Part shown: positions 37,591 to 45,703 of the stretch, one piece after another
How positions within the stretch are numbered: the stretch's first letter is position 1
Layout: the number at the start of each line of letters is the position of its first letter
Source of the DNA: Aggregatimonas sangjinii
Lineage (GTDB): Bacteria > Bacteroidota > Bacteroidia > Flavobacteriales > Flavobacteriaceae
DNA: 64,000 nt
Reading direction: 5' to 3'
Assembly (NCBI RefSeq): GCF_005943945.1
Contig: NZ_CP040710.1
Span: 1,313,001-1,377,000 of the forward strand
The notes under the pieces: model-generated
What the model was told of the DNA's origin: nothing
The model's input: only the letters and a program-made list of their open reading frames with translations
Databases searched by the model: none
Translations under genes and position numbers: made by a program

Positions 37591-38871
37591 ATGAGAATAG
37601 ATGAGAATCGACTTGAGGATGCCAATAAAAAGAGCATTGCCAGGCATAACGAGCATTTCGATTTCTTGGCCGGCATCATGACGAATGACGGACACGATAT
37701 TAACGCGATTTTACAAAAACTTCAAGACTTTCAGGTTGCGATTCCTAGTTGGGCACTTGGTGCCGGAGGAACCCGATTCGGACGTTTCGGATTTCAGGGC
37801 GAACCTGCTAATCTCGAGCAAAAAATAGATGATATCGGAATACTGCATAAGCTAACGCAGACCGCTGGGGCCGTATCATTACACATTCCGTGGGATGTTC
37901 CCAGCGATTACGATGCCATCAAAGATTTGGCCAAGTCGCATGATATCGTCTTCGATGCCGTTAACTCCAATACTTTCCAAGATCAAAAAAACGCCAAAGA
38001 AAGCTATAAGTACGGGTCATTGAGCAATACCAATAGTGCCGTTCGCGAACAAGCCATTGCGCACAATGTCGACGTAATCAAAATCGGTGATAGGCTCGGT
38101 TCTAAAAGCTTGACCGTCTGGTTGGCCGACGGTACCAACTTTCCCGGACAAGGCAATTTTCAGAAAGCACTTAGCCATACCGAGGATAGTTTGAAGGAAA
38201 TTTACAAGACTCTTCCCAATGATTGGAAGCTGTTTATAGAATATAAGCCGTACGAGCCTAATTTTTACAGTACGGTAATACAGGATTGGGGTACTTCTTT
38301 TATGCTCGCCAATGCCTGTGGGGATAAGGCCTACACCTTGGTCGATCTTGGCCACCATCTTCCCAATACCAATATCGAACAGATTGTTTCGACCTTGATG
38401 TTAAAGGGAAAATTAGGGGGTTTTCACTTTAACGATAGCAAATATGGTGATGACGACCTAACGGTCGGTAGCGTAAAACCCTATGCCTTATTTTTGATTT
38501 TCAATGCGCTGGTATACGGGATGGAAAATAATCCGCAGAATCCCTATCCGGCATGGATGATAGATGCAAGTCATAATGTAAAAGACCCTTTGGAAGATTT
38601 GATCCAATCATTGGAAGCCATTCAAGAGGCGTATGCCAAGGCCTTATTGGTCGATCAAAAAGCGCTCACCTTGGCGCAACAAAATCACGATGTCGTAAAA
38701 TGTCAGGAAATACTTCAAGACGCCTATCGAACAGATGTTAGACCCTTACTGGAAAAAGCCAGGTTGAATCGAAACGGCGCTATAAACCCTATTGAGACGT
38801 ATCGCACTTTAAAAATCAGGGAAAATCTAATTAAGGAAAGAGGAGCCGACTCCGTGGCATCTGGACTATAA
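37591..38871 (+). CDS. rhaI: L-rhamnose isomerase (RhaI, Pseudomonas type)
   Basis: A 426-residue TIM-barrel isomerase that converts L-rhamnose to L-rhamnulose in the cytosol. The metal ligands of this type are visible in order: LFIEYKPYEPNFYST (Glu), TLVDLGHHLPNTN (Asp), GGFHFNDSKYGDDDLTVGS (His, Asp cluster). GTRFGRFGFQGEP near the N-terminus and PAWMIDASHNVKDPLEDLI near the end also fit. It is the Pseudomonas stutzeri kind, not the larger RhaA of enterobacteria. It lies 84 bp behind the aldolase-dehydrogenase gene and 10 bp before the kinase, with normal base composition, unlike its GC-rich upstream neighbour. Confidence 0.92.
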   Translation: MRIDENRLEDANKKSIARHNEHFDFLAGIMTNDGHDINAILQKLQDFQVAIPSWALGAGGTRFGRFGFQGEPANLEQKIDDIGILHKLTQTAGAVSLHIPWDVPSDYDAIKDLAKSHDIVFDAVNSNTFQDQKNAKESYKYGSLSNTNSAVREQAIAHNVDVIKIGDRLGSKSLTVWLADGTNFPGQGNFQKALSHTEDSLKEIYKTLPNDWKLFIEYKPYEPNFYSTVIQDWGTSFMLANACGDKAYTLVDLGHHLPNTNIEQIVSTLMLKGKLGGFHFNDSKYGDDDLTVGSVKPYALFLIFNALVYGMENNPQNPYPAWMIDASHNVKDPLEDLIQSLEAIQEAYAKALLVDQKALTLAQQNHDVVKCQEILQDAYRTDVRPLLEKARLNRNGAINPIETYRTLKIRENLIKERGADSVASGL

Positions 38872-38881
38872 GAAAATTACA

Positions 38882-40255
38882 ATGAGCATTAAAGTTACTG
38901 CGGTATTCGATATCGGTAGAACCAACAAAAAGTTTTTTCTTTTTGATTCGGATTTTCAAGAAGTGTATCGTGAATATAGCCGTTTCGATGAGATTACAGA
39001 CGAGGATGGGTATCCCACCGAAAATTTGAACGCTCTTGAAAACTGGGCAAAAGCCGTATTCGACAAGATGCTGAACAATCCTGAATTTGAAATAATAGCC
39101 TTGAATTTTTCATGCTACGGGGCGAGTTTGGTGCATCTTGACGAAAACGGAAACGTACTTGCACCCCTTTATAATTACATGAAGCCCTTAAAAGATGAAA
39201 TTTATGATTCTTTTTACGATACCTATGGCCCTGAAAGTGAACTTTCCAGGGTAACAGGTTCACCGAAATTGGGAATGCTGAATACTGGTATGCACCTGTA
39301 CTGGATGAAGCATACCAAACCAGCTGTTTACGATAAAATTAAATATTCGCTTCACCTTCCCCAATACCTCAGTTATTTGTTTACAGGAGTTCCAGTAAGT
39401 GAATTTACTAGTATTGGCTGTCACACCTTACTCTGGGATTTTGAAAAAAAAGACTACCATGCTTGGGTGTATCAAGAAGGGATAAATGAAAAATTACCCC
39501 CCATTGCTTCTTCAAGAAAAACGATACCGGTTACGTATAATGGAAAATCCATTCAAATGGGTGCTGGCATTCATGATAGTTCTTCCGCGCTGTTACCCTA
39601 TATCAGAAGTATTTCGAAACCATTTGTTCTGGTCTCTACGGGAACCTGGAGCATTTCGATCAATCCGTTCAACAAGGGTATGCTTAGCGCAGAGGACATT
39701 GAAAACGATAGTCTCTTCAATATGCGAATCGATGGGAGTCCTGTACGCGTTTCAAGACTGTTCCTTGGAAACGAGTATAAGCTTCAAGTGAAAGCACTAT
39801 CTAAATATTTTAAGGTACCAGAGGACTCCCATAAGAAGGTAAAGTTTAATCAGGACACCTTTTTTGAGGTCAACAAAGACTTTGTTCCGATGTTCAAATG
39901 GTCTAGTATTGCCTCTGAAACTATGCCCGAAAAGACTAAAATTACGTATACCAAATTCGAGCACGCCTATCATCAACTTATGTTGGAATTGGTCTTGCTG
40001 CAAGAAAAAAGCATACGGTCGGCCATTGGAAATGAAAAAATCGAGCGATTGTACGTTGATGGCGGGTTTAGCGATAACGAGGTGTATATTCAAATGCTAT
40101 CGCACTATTTGAGAAATATGAAGCTCAGCACCACGGACTCTTCCTTGGGATCTGCCTTGGGGGCCGCTATAGTTATTTCGGACGTAACTTTGGAGCCTAA
40201 ATTTTTAAGGAAAAACTACTCACTCAAAAAGCACCGTCCCCTAACATTAAAATAA
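38882..40255 (+). CDS. rhaB: Rhamnulokinase-type FGGY carbohydrate kinase
   Basis: A 457-residue FGGY-family kinase, expected to phosphorylate L-rhamnulose at C1. AVFDIGRTNKKFFLFD is the phosphate-1 motif of the first domain. GAGIHDSSSALLPYI and VLVSTGTWSISINPF are the connect and phosphate-2 regions. LYVDGGFSDNEVYIQMLSHYL with SSLGSALGAAI marks the adenosine site. Some kinases of this sequence type act on L-fuculose, so substrate assignment rests on the neighbouring rhamnose isomerase and aldolase. It is separated by 10 bp from the isomerase and by 9 bp from the lactate dehydrogenase, giving one operon. Confidence 0.9.
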   Translation: MSIKVTAVFDIGRTNKKFFLFDSDFQEVYREYSRFDEITDEDGYPTENLNALENWAKAVFDKMLNNPEFEIIALNFSCYGASLVHLDENGNVLAPLYNYMKPLKDEIYDSFYDTYGPESELSRVTGSPKLGMLNTGMHLYWMKHTKPAVYDKIKYSLHLPQYLSYLFTGVPVSEFTSIGCHTLLWDFEKKDYHAWVYQEGINEKLPPIASSRKTIPVTYNGKSIQMGAGIHDSSSALLPYIRSISKPFVLVSTGTWSISINPFNKGMLSAEDIENDSLFNMRIDGSPVRVSRLFLGNEYKLQVKALSKYFKVPEDSHKKVKFNQDTFFEVNKDFVPMFKWSSIASETMPEKTKITYTKFEHAYHQLMLELVLLQEKSIRSAIGNEKIERLYVDGGFSDNEVYIQMLSHYLRNMKLSTTDSSLGSALGAAIVISDVTLEPKFLRKNYSLKKHRPLTLK

Positions 40256-40264
40256 ACCATTTTT

Positions 40265-41416
40265 ATGGCCCAGGAATTCAACCCCGACTACCCGTCAATG
40301 GACGATTTGAGAAGCAAGGCCAAGCGCCGTATACCCAAATTCGCATTTGAATATTTAGATGGTGGCTGCAATGAAGATGTTAGTATTTCCAGAAATACCG
40401 CCGAGATACGTGAAGTGCAATTACAGCCCAGATATTTGAGAAACAGAGGTGTTAGTTCAACTAAGACTTCCGTATTGGGCATGGAATTCGATGCACCTTT
40501 CGGAATTGCGCCTGTCGGTCTTCAAGGTCTGATGTGGCCCAATTCTCCGGAGATTTTGGCCAAGTCGGCGTTTAAAAACAACATTCCCTTTATTCTGAGT
40601 ACCGTAACTACGATGAGCATAGAACAGGCAAGCGAATTGACCGAGGGAAACGCTTGGTTTCAGTTGTACAATCCTGCCGAGGATGCGTTAAGAGACGATA
40701 TCATTGAACGCGCGGCAGCGGCGGGATGTCCTGTGCTGGTTTTGCTTTGCGATGTACCGACCTTCGGGTATCGGCCTAGGGATATCCGAAACGGACTCGC
40801 CTTACCGCCAAAAATGTCGATTACCAATATCATGCAGATAATGGGTAAACCTACTTGGGCATTTAACACCTTAAAATATGGTCAGCCAACATTTGAAACC
40901 CTGAAGCCCTATACCCCTGAAGGATTAAATCTGAAGCAGTTGGGGCAGTTTATGGATAAGACTTTTTCCGGACGTTTGAACGAGGAGCGTATAAAACCTA
41001 TACGCGATAAATGGAAAGGAAAATTAGTGCTCAAAGGCGTAGCTTCCGAACAGGATACCCAAGATGCCATACGACTGGGTTTCGACGGTATCATCGTTTC
41101 GAATCATGGCGGTAGGCAGTTGGATGCCGCCCAATCAACGATAAATTCCCTCTCGGAAATCACGGCCAAGTACAGTAATGAAATAGAAGTCATGATGGAT
41201 AGCGGACTTAGGTCGGGACCGGATATCGCCAGGGCAATGGCAACTGGCGCCAAATTCACTTTTATGGGTAGGTCTTTTCTATATGGTTGCGGCGCTTTGG
41301 GAAATAGGGGGGGAGACCACACCATATCGATGTTGAAGACACAATTTAAGCAGGTAATGGACCAGTTGTGCTGCGAACGTGTGGAAGACTTACCAAAACA
41401 CCTAATAACCAACTAA
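40265..41416 (+). CDS. lldD: FMN-dependent L-lactate dehydrogenase (LldD type)
   Basis: A 383-residue alpha-hydroxy-acid-oxidising enzyme, converting L-lactate to pyruvate with FMN and passing electrons to the quinone pool. PRYLRNRGVSSTKTSVLGMEFDAPFGIAPVG and FILSTVTTMSIEQASE are the early FMN-contact blocks. AWFQLYNPAEDALRDDIIERAAAAGCPVLVL follows, and IVSNHGGRQLDAAQST contains the catalytic His and substrate-binding Arg. MDSGLRSGPDIARAMATGAKFTFMGRSFLYG is the phosphate-binding end. Its place after the lactaldehyde dehydrogenase fusion completes rhamnose breakdown to pyruvate and DHAP. Confidence 0.93.
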   Translation: MAQEFNPDYPSMDDLRSKAKRRIPKFAFEYLDGGCNEDVSISRNTAEIREVQLQPRYLRNRGVSSTKTSVLGMEFDAPFGIAPVGLQGLMWPNSPEILAKSAFKNNIPFILSTVTTMSIEQASELTEGNAWFQLYNPAEDALRDDIIERAAAAGCPVLVLLCDVPTFGYRPRDIRNGLALPPKMSITNIMQIMGKPTWAFNTLKYGQPTFETLKPYTPEGLNLKQLGQFMDKTFSGRLNEERIKPIRDKWKGKLVLKGVASEQDTQDAIRLGFDGIIVSNHGGRQLDAAQSTINSLSEITAKYSNEIEVMMDSGLRSGPDIARAMATGAKFTFMGRSFLYGCGALGNRGGDHTISMLKTQFKQVMDQLCCERVEDLPKHLITN

Positions 41417-41428
41417 AACCAAATAGTA

Positions 41429-42844
41429 ATGACCCAGTACAATATAGACGAGGAAATCGAGGAAATCGCCGGTGGCGAATTCGAGAGGGAACCCGTACCA
41501 CCATCGAAATGGAAAAGTTGGAAAAGCTTTTTGGGAATGTATGCAGGCGAGCATGCGGCAGGCACCGAATTCATGATCGGCCCTTTGTTTTTAACAGCTG
41601 GCGTAAGTGCTTTCGATTTGATCGTTGGTTTATTGATAGGAAATCTCTTGGCCGTTTTGAGCTGGCGCTTTCTTACGGCTAAGATTGCTGTCGAAAATCG
41701 GTTAACACTCTACTATCAATTGGAAAAAATCTGTGGAAAGAAATTGGTCATCGGCTATAATCTGGCCAATGGAATACTCTTTTGTTTTCTTGCCGGGGCC
41801 ATGATTACGGTCTCTGCCACGGCAGTTGGAATCCCGTTCGATATGGAAATGCCGAAACTGACCGACACCACGCCCAATGGAGCCACATGGGTCATCATAG
41901 TGGTGCTCATTGGCGCGGTCATCTCATTAATCGCCTCCAAAGGGTACGATACGGTCTCGAAGGCTGCGAACTGGATGTCTCCGGTAATTGTTCTTGCATT
42001 TATTGCCTGTGGTATTGTGGCCCTTAATCAACTGGGAGTAAAGAGCTTTTCAGATTTTTGGAATATTTGGGGCGAAGGTTCGGAACCTTTTCCAGGTCAA
42101 TTGAAATACACCTTTTGGCATGTCGTCATTTGGTCTTGGTTCGCGAATGCGGCCATGCACGTAGGTATGTCCGATCTTTCGGTTTTTAGATTTGCAAAAA
42201 AAGCCGATTCGGGCTGGACTACCGCAGCGGGAATGTATGTAGGGCACTATATGGCCTGGATAGCGGCAGCTTTGCTCTATGCGGTTTATCTCAAATCACC
42301 AGAGGCACAAGCATTTTTGGCCAATGGAGAGGCACCACCGGTGGCGCCTGGTCCGTTGGCAAACAACGCCATTGGCATTTTTGGCATTATCGCTGTGGTT
42401 TTGGCGGGTTGGACTACGGCCAACCCCACGATTTATAGGGCAGGACTGGCATTTCAGGCCATCATGCCCAAGGTCTCCACTTTTTGGGTAACTATTATTG
42501 CCGGTACCGTAGCGACAGTGGCCGGACTTTTTCCAGCTTTTGCGATGAAGTTACTGGGGTTCGTGGCCTTATACGGTTTTATCCTAGCGCCTTTTGGGGC
42601 CATTATCGTCTTTGAACATTTCTTTCACAAAGAAGCAGGAGTCGTTAAGAATTATGCCGAAGTGGCGAATATTCAATTTAACAAGTCAGTCTTTTTGGCT
42701 TGGGCGATAAGCTTTGGCCTATTCTATTTTATCTCCTTGCAGTTTGATGTGTTCCTATCTTTTGTAACACTACCGGCCTGGTTGTTATGCGGAGTTTTGT
42801 TTCTGGTATTCAGTAAGCTATGGCAAAAAAAGAATTTGGTATAA
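41429..42844 (+). CDS. NCS1-like membrane transporter (candidate rhamnose/lactate permease)
   Basis: A 471-residue polytopic membrane protein with about twelve hydrophobic segments. An acidic cytosolic N-terminus and GMYAGEHAAGTEFMIGPLFLTAG resemble the first helix of nucleobase:cation symporter-1 proteins. VLAGWTTANPTIYRAGLAFQAIMP recalls the sixth-to-eighth helix motifs of that family. It starts 12 bp after the lactate dehydrogenase gene in the rhamnose operon, where one would expect the sugar permease. No RhaT- or FucP-type permease is encoded elsewhere in the window. Transport of rhamnose, lactate or another intermediate is inferred from position; classical NCS1 substrates (purines, cytosine, allantoin, hydantoin) do not fit this operon. 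Confidence 0.8.
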   Translation: MTQYNIDEEIEEIAGGEFEREPVPPSKWKSWKSFLGMYAGEHAAGTEFMIGPLFLTAGVSAFDLIVGLLIGNLLAVLSWRFLTAKIAVENRLTLYYQLEKICGKKLVIGYNLANGILFCFLAGAMITVSATAVGIPFDMEMPKLTDTTPNGATWVIIVVLIGAVISLIASKGYDTVSKAANWMSPVIVLAFIACGIVALNQLGVKSFSDFWNIWGEGSEPFPGQLKYTFWHVVIWSWFANAAMHVGMSDLSVFRFAKKADSGWTTAAGMYVGHYMAWIAAALLYAVYLKSPEAQAFLANGEAPPVAPGPLANNAIGIFGIIAVVLAGWTTANPTIYRAGLAFQAIMPKVSTFWVTIIAGTVATVAGLFPAFAMKLLGFVALYGFILAPFGAIIVFEHFFHKEAGVVKNYAEVANIQFNKSVFLAWAISFGLFYFISLQFDVFLSFVTLPAWLLCGVLFLVFSKLWQKKNLV

Positions 42845-42962
42845 GAATAAGATTCTTAATGAAACACTTACCTCCAAAAACGAAATAATCGTATTAAGAT
42901 TAGCTGACGGAAGGCAATGGCACTGCGCGACTTTCTTTTACTCTAAAGAATAACAATAAAGA

Positions 42963-43406
42963 CTAAGAATCGCTTAATTTTCGATGGTCTTCCAATAATT
43001 TTTTGGTAGCCTTCCAGAAATGTATCGAGGTCGGATTTAGGCCGTAGCTCGAGTCTGCATCGTCGATAAAACTACTTACGAGTAACTTCAAATAATGCAG
43101 TTGGCAGTTGTTGCCAAAAAGGTTTTCATAGGCCATATCCCAACTGCCGAACTCGCGCTCCTCGATTTGTGTCGATGAAAGCAGGGTAATATCAAAGTGT
43201 CTGTCATCCTGTTGAATACGGTCATAAAGTGTCATGACTTTATGCTGTTCTCCTTCGAGATATTGAATAAAATGTTCATTGTAAAAAAGCAAACAGCCGG
43301 TAATATCTTTCTGCTTGTTGTTTCTGCGGGCTTTTTCGAGAATTTCAGCTATTTGACTTCCTCCAAGATTCGGATTGGCCTTTGACCGATACATTAGACA
43401 AAACAT
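42963..43406 (-). CDS. BLUF-domain blue-light photoreceptor
   Basis: A 147-residue protein made almost entirely of a BLUF domain. The ATG at 43406 starts MFCLMYRS directly, as in other short BLUF proteins, so I prefer it to the one at 43436. Tyr6, Asn30 and Gln48 have exactly the spacing of the flavin-contacting triad in AppA (24 and 42 residues). ITGCLLFYNEHFIQYLEG and FGSWDMAYE are the other conserved blocks. It binds FAD and changes state in blue light. There is no output domain, so it would act by protein contact. It stands convergent to the transporter gene at the end of the rhamnose operon and its partner is unknown. Confidence 0.93.
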   Translation of the reverse strand: MFCLMYRSKANPNLGGSQIAEILEKARRNNKQKDITGCLLFYNEHFIQYLEGEQHKVMTLYDRIQQDDRHFDITLLSSTQIEEREFGSWDMAYENLFGNNCQLHYLKLLVSSFIDDADSSYGLNPTSIHFWKATKKLLEDHRKLSDS

Positions 43407-43700
43407 ATTTGGGAAGTGTTTTGGTCGGTAGTGCATACAATAAAAGTAGTAAATATTCAGGAGTAATGGGCGAAAATTTACTATTTCTTTGATGGAGAAA
43501 TGTATCTAAAAGTCGATGATTCTCTTTGTAAAACTATTTGATTTCTGAAGCTTTGAGGTATTGTTGATATGGGTATGTAGAAGTAGTGCGACTTATGCCT
43601 TTACTTTCCAATTTATAACTAACTTAAAATCTACGAAAATTGCCCTCGATGAAGCACTTCAACCGCTATGTTGTAAGAAACGCGTAGGAAACAGTTACTT

Positions 43701-45188
43701 CTATTCCGTTTTAAATTTGAGACCTTCAATCTGTCGGAAACAATCAGAGTTTGGTTCCTGCCTGGGCTTATTGAAAAAATCATTTGCCGATTCCATTGCA
43801 CATCGGTTGCTCCAATTAGTTGTTGGTGTATGTTTCCAACCTTTAAAAATAAGATGAAAGCTATTCGTGAAATTGTGAGTCATCGACTTTGCCCATTTCG
43901 CTGGTGTCTTATTATCATATTCTCCGCTTATAAATAGAACAGGAATATCGCTTTGGACTGCATAATTTTCAATTTCCGCAGCTTTTTTGACGGCCCATAT
44001 TTCGCATATCTCATTGTCAAAAACAGCAGGTGACAGTCCTTTCACTTCTGGATATTTGTTTGTTTCACTTTCTATTTTGTCAATAGGATTAAAAGGATTT
44101 TCTTCTGAACACCATACAGAAAGACGCATTCCAACTCCCGCACCGCCACTCGGCTCTTGAAAGAGATATGCCAGTCTTTCTTTTACGGAACTCATATCAT
44201 CATTCAATAATTTGGCAATTTCAGATGGAATGTTAGGAACACTTCCGGTCGAAGCTGAAGTGAACACCGTAATTAAATCGCTGCCACTTAAGTAAAATGA
44301 CTCCAAATTACCAGTTTTTGGGTTCTCGACTTCAACTTTTAACGGATCAATTGTCTTTTCCTTTAAATACTCAAAAAATCGATTTTTAATGTTTGGATAA
44401 GCAGTGTTGCAGTCTTTGTCGTTTTTACAATCGGAAAGCAATGACGTGATAGACTCCATTAGATTCTGAACGCTTTCTGCATCGTAATTCACTTCCAAAG
44501 GAAGCGGCGAATCCATTACAACACTTCTAATTTTATCTGGATAATCACGCATTAAGACTTGAGCGATTTTAGTGCTGTACGACATTGTAAGTAGATTGTA
44601 TTCGTCAATTCCTAGGGTGTTGACCAAATCATTGATGTCAGCTGCTATTTCGTTGGTATTGTATCCATTTAAGTCAATACCTTTTTGTTCCAGCCGTTCT
44701 TTGCAAGATTTCGCTGCTTTCGCAAATAACTCATCGTATTTGGCTGAATCAAAATTGGGTTGATTTGATTCATAGATTGCCTGTGCCCATTCCGGGCAAT
44801 TTAAATGTGGTCGCGCATAATAATTTCCACGTTGCTCTACGAGAATAAAATCCCTGTCATCAAGATATGTGTAGTAATTCATGTATTGCGCAGATGGCAT
44901 TGTAGTTGACCCTGGGCCACCTACCGTATAGATGATGGGGTCTTTTTTTGGGTTTTTGCTTCTACTTTTGAAAATATAGACCGGAAACTTTATTGATTTT
45001 CCAGTCGTATTGTTTCTGTTTTCAAGAACCTCTAAATACCCAAATGTGTAGTCTTGTCCGTCAGGAATTTTATGCGTTGTTTTTTTAGAAACCGAAAAAG
45101 TTGGAACAAATTCTTTTGCTGTCTTTTGTGTCGATTTGCAGCTCAAAAAAATACAAATAACCGCGATGAAGTATAGGTTGGTTTTCAT
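43701..45188 (-). CDS. Alpha/beta-hydrolase lipoprotein, S33 peptidase-like
   Basis: A 495-residue lipoprotein (FLSCK lipobox). YTVGGPGSTTMPSAQYM is the oxyanion region, and YLDDRDFILVEQRGNYYARP is typical of prolyl-iminopeptidase/tripeptidyl-aminopeptidase-like enzymes. The nucleophile loop reads LTMSYST rather than the usual GxSxG, so Ser is present but both glycines are replaced. PVLFISGEYDNKTP gives the Asp and FKGWKHTP the His, in a C-terminal TAP-like domain. It may cleave N-terminal residues from peptides or act as an esterase. The gene belongs to an AT-rich stretch unlike the flanking sugar genes and is not obviously linked to polysaccharide use. Confidence 0.88.
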   Translation of the reverse strand: MKTNLYFIAVICIFLSCKSTQKTAKEFVPTFSVSKKTTHKIPDGQDYTFGYLEVLENRNNTTGKSIKFPVYIFKSRSKNPKKDPIIYTVGGPGSTTMPSAQYMNYYTYLDDRDFILVEQRGNYYARPHLNCPEWAQAIYESNQPNFDSAKYDELFAKAAKSCKERLEQKGIDLNGYNTNEIAADINDLVNTLGIDEYNLLTMSYSTKIAQVLMRDYPDKIRSVVMDSPLPLEVNYDAESVQNLMESITSLLSDCKNDKDCNTAYPNIKNRFFEYLKEKTIDPLKVEVENPKTGNLESFYLSGSDLITVFTSASTGSVPNIPSEIAKLLNDDMSSVKERLAYLFQEPSGGAGVGMRLSVWCSEENPFNPIDKIESETNKYPEVKGLSPAVFDNEICEIWAVKKAAEIENYAVQSDIPVLFISGEYDNKTPAKWAKSMTHNFTNSFHLIFKGWKHTPTTNWSNRCAMESANDFFNKPRQEPNSDCFRQIEGLKFKTE

Positions 45189-45291
45189 AGACTTTAATTA
45201 CTTTTTGTTACCATCCAAAACGCTGAGAAATTCTTATCTGTAGCTTGTGTTCTATCTTCTAATATCTCACTTTTATGGTAAAATATAGTAT

Positions 45292-45552
45292 TTAAATACC
45301 TGAGTCGTAATTTGATACAAAAGCACCATAACTAATTCCTGATTGCGTGTTGATTGGTGCATTTCTAGTTTTTACAACTTGGCGATAAAACTCACTTTTG
45401 GAGATGTTGGCCTCATTTTTCGTGCTGTTTTTCATAGCAAAATTTGAATCTGTTTTATCCTGTGGAGTTATATCGCGTTTCCATCTAACAACTAGAACCG
45501 AAAAGGCCATATCTGTAGATAGCGCTCTCAAATTACTAAGAATTGACAGCAA
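45292..45552 (-). CDS. Doubtful small hypothetical ORF
   Basis: An 86-codon frame without a signal peptide, membrane segment or recognised motif; the second half (SKSEFYRQVVKTRNAPINTQ) is hydrophilic. It fills part of a 515-bp gap between the hydrolase and the AraC-type regulator. It could be a remnant or chance ORF. No promoter was seen. Confidence 0.22.
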   Translation of the reverse strand: MLSILSNLRALSTDMAFSVLVVRWKRDITPQDKTDSNFAMKNSTKNEANISKSEFYRQVVKTRNAPINTQSGISYGAFVSNYDSGI

Positions 45553-45703
45553 TAAACTCTATAACAATACATAAATTATTGTCATATTAAGCGGTTTTTA
45601 ATTTGGCACAAACCTATACTATTGATATTGGAAAACAGTTTCAAATGGCAAATTGAAACCTATTTAGTTGCATTAAAACAGTGTCATTATCAGAGTTGAC
45701 ACC

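Noticed and set aside
35314-37695. Several long antisense frames opposite the aldolase/dehydrogenase gene, up to 236 codons
   Set aside because: They are by-products of the high GC content, which removes stop codons; their translations are low-complexity (Val/Gly/Asp-rich) and have no family motif.
1-42844. Calling the locus an ulvan utilisation locus outright
   Set aside because: The rhamnose and sulfate functions fit, but the diagnostic lyases and GH105 are not in the window.
42842-42858. Hairpin TAAGAAT...ATTCTTA right after the transporter stop codon as terminator
   Set aside because: The stem is AT-only apart from one pair per arm, and there is no T-run; too weak to call.
43561-43857. 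A 98-codon + strand frame across the hydrolase 3' end
   Set aside because: Half of it is antisense to a firm gene and the rest has no recognisable features.
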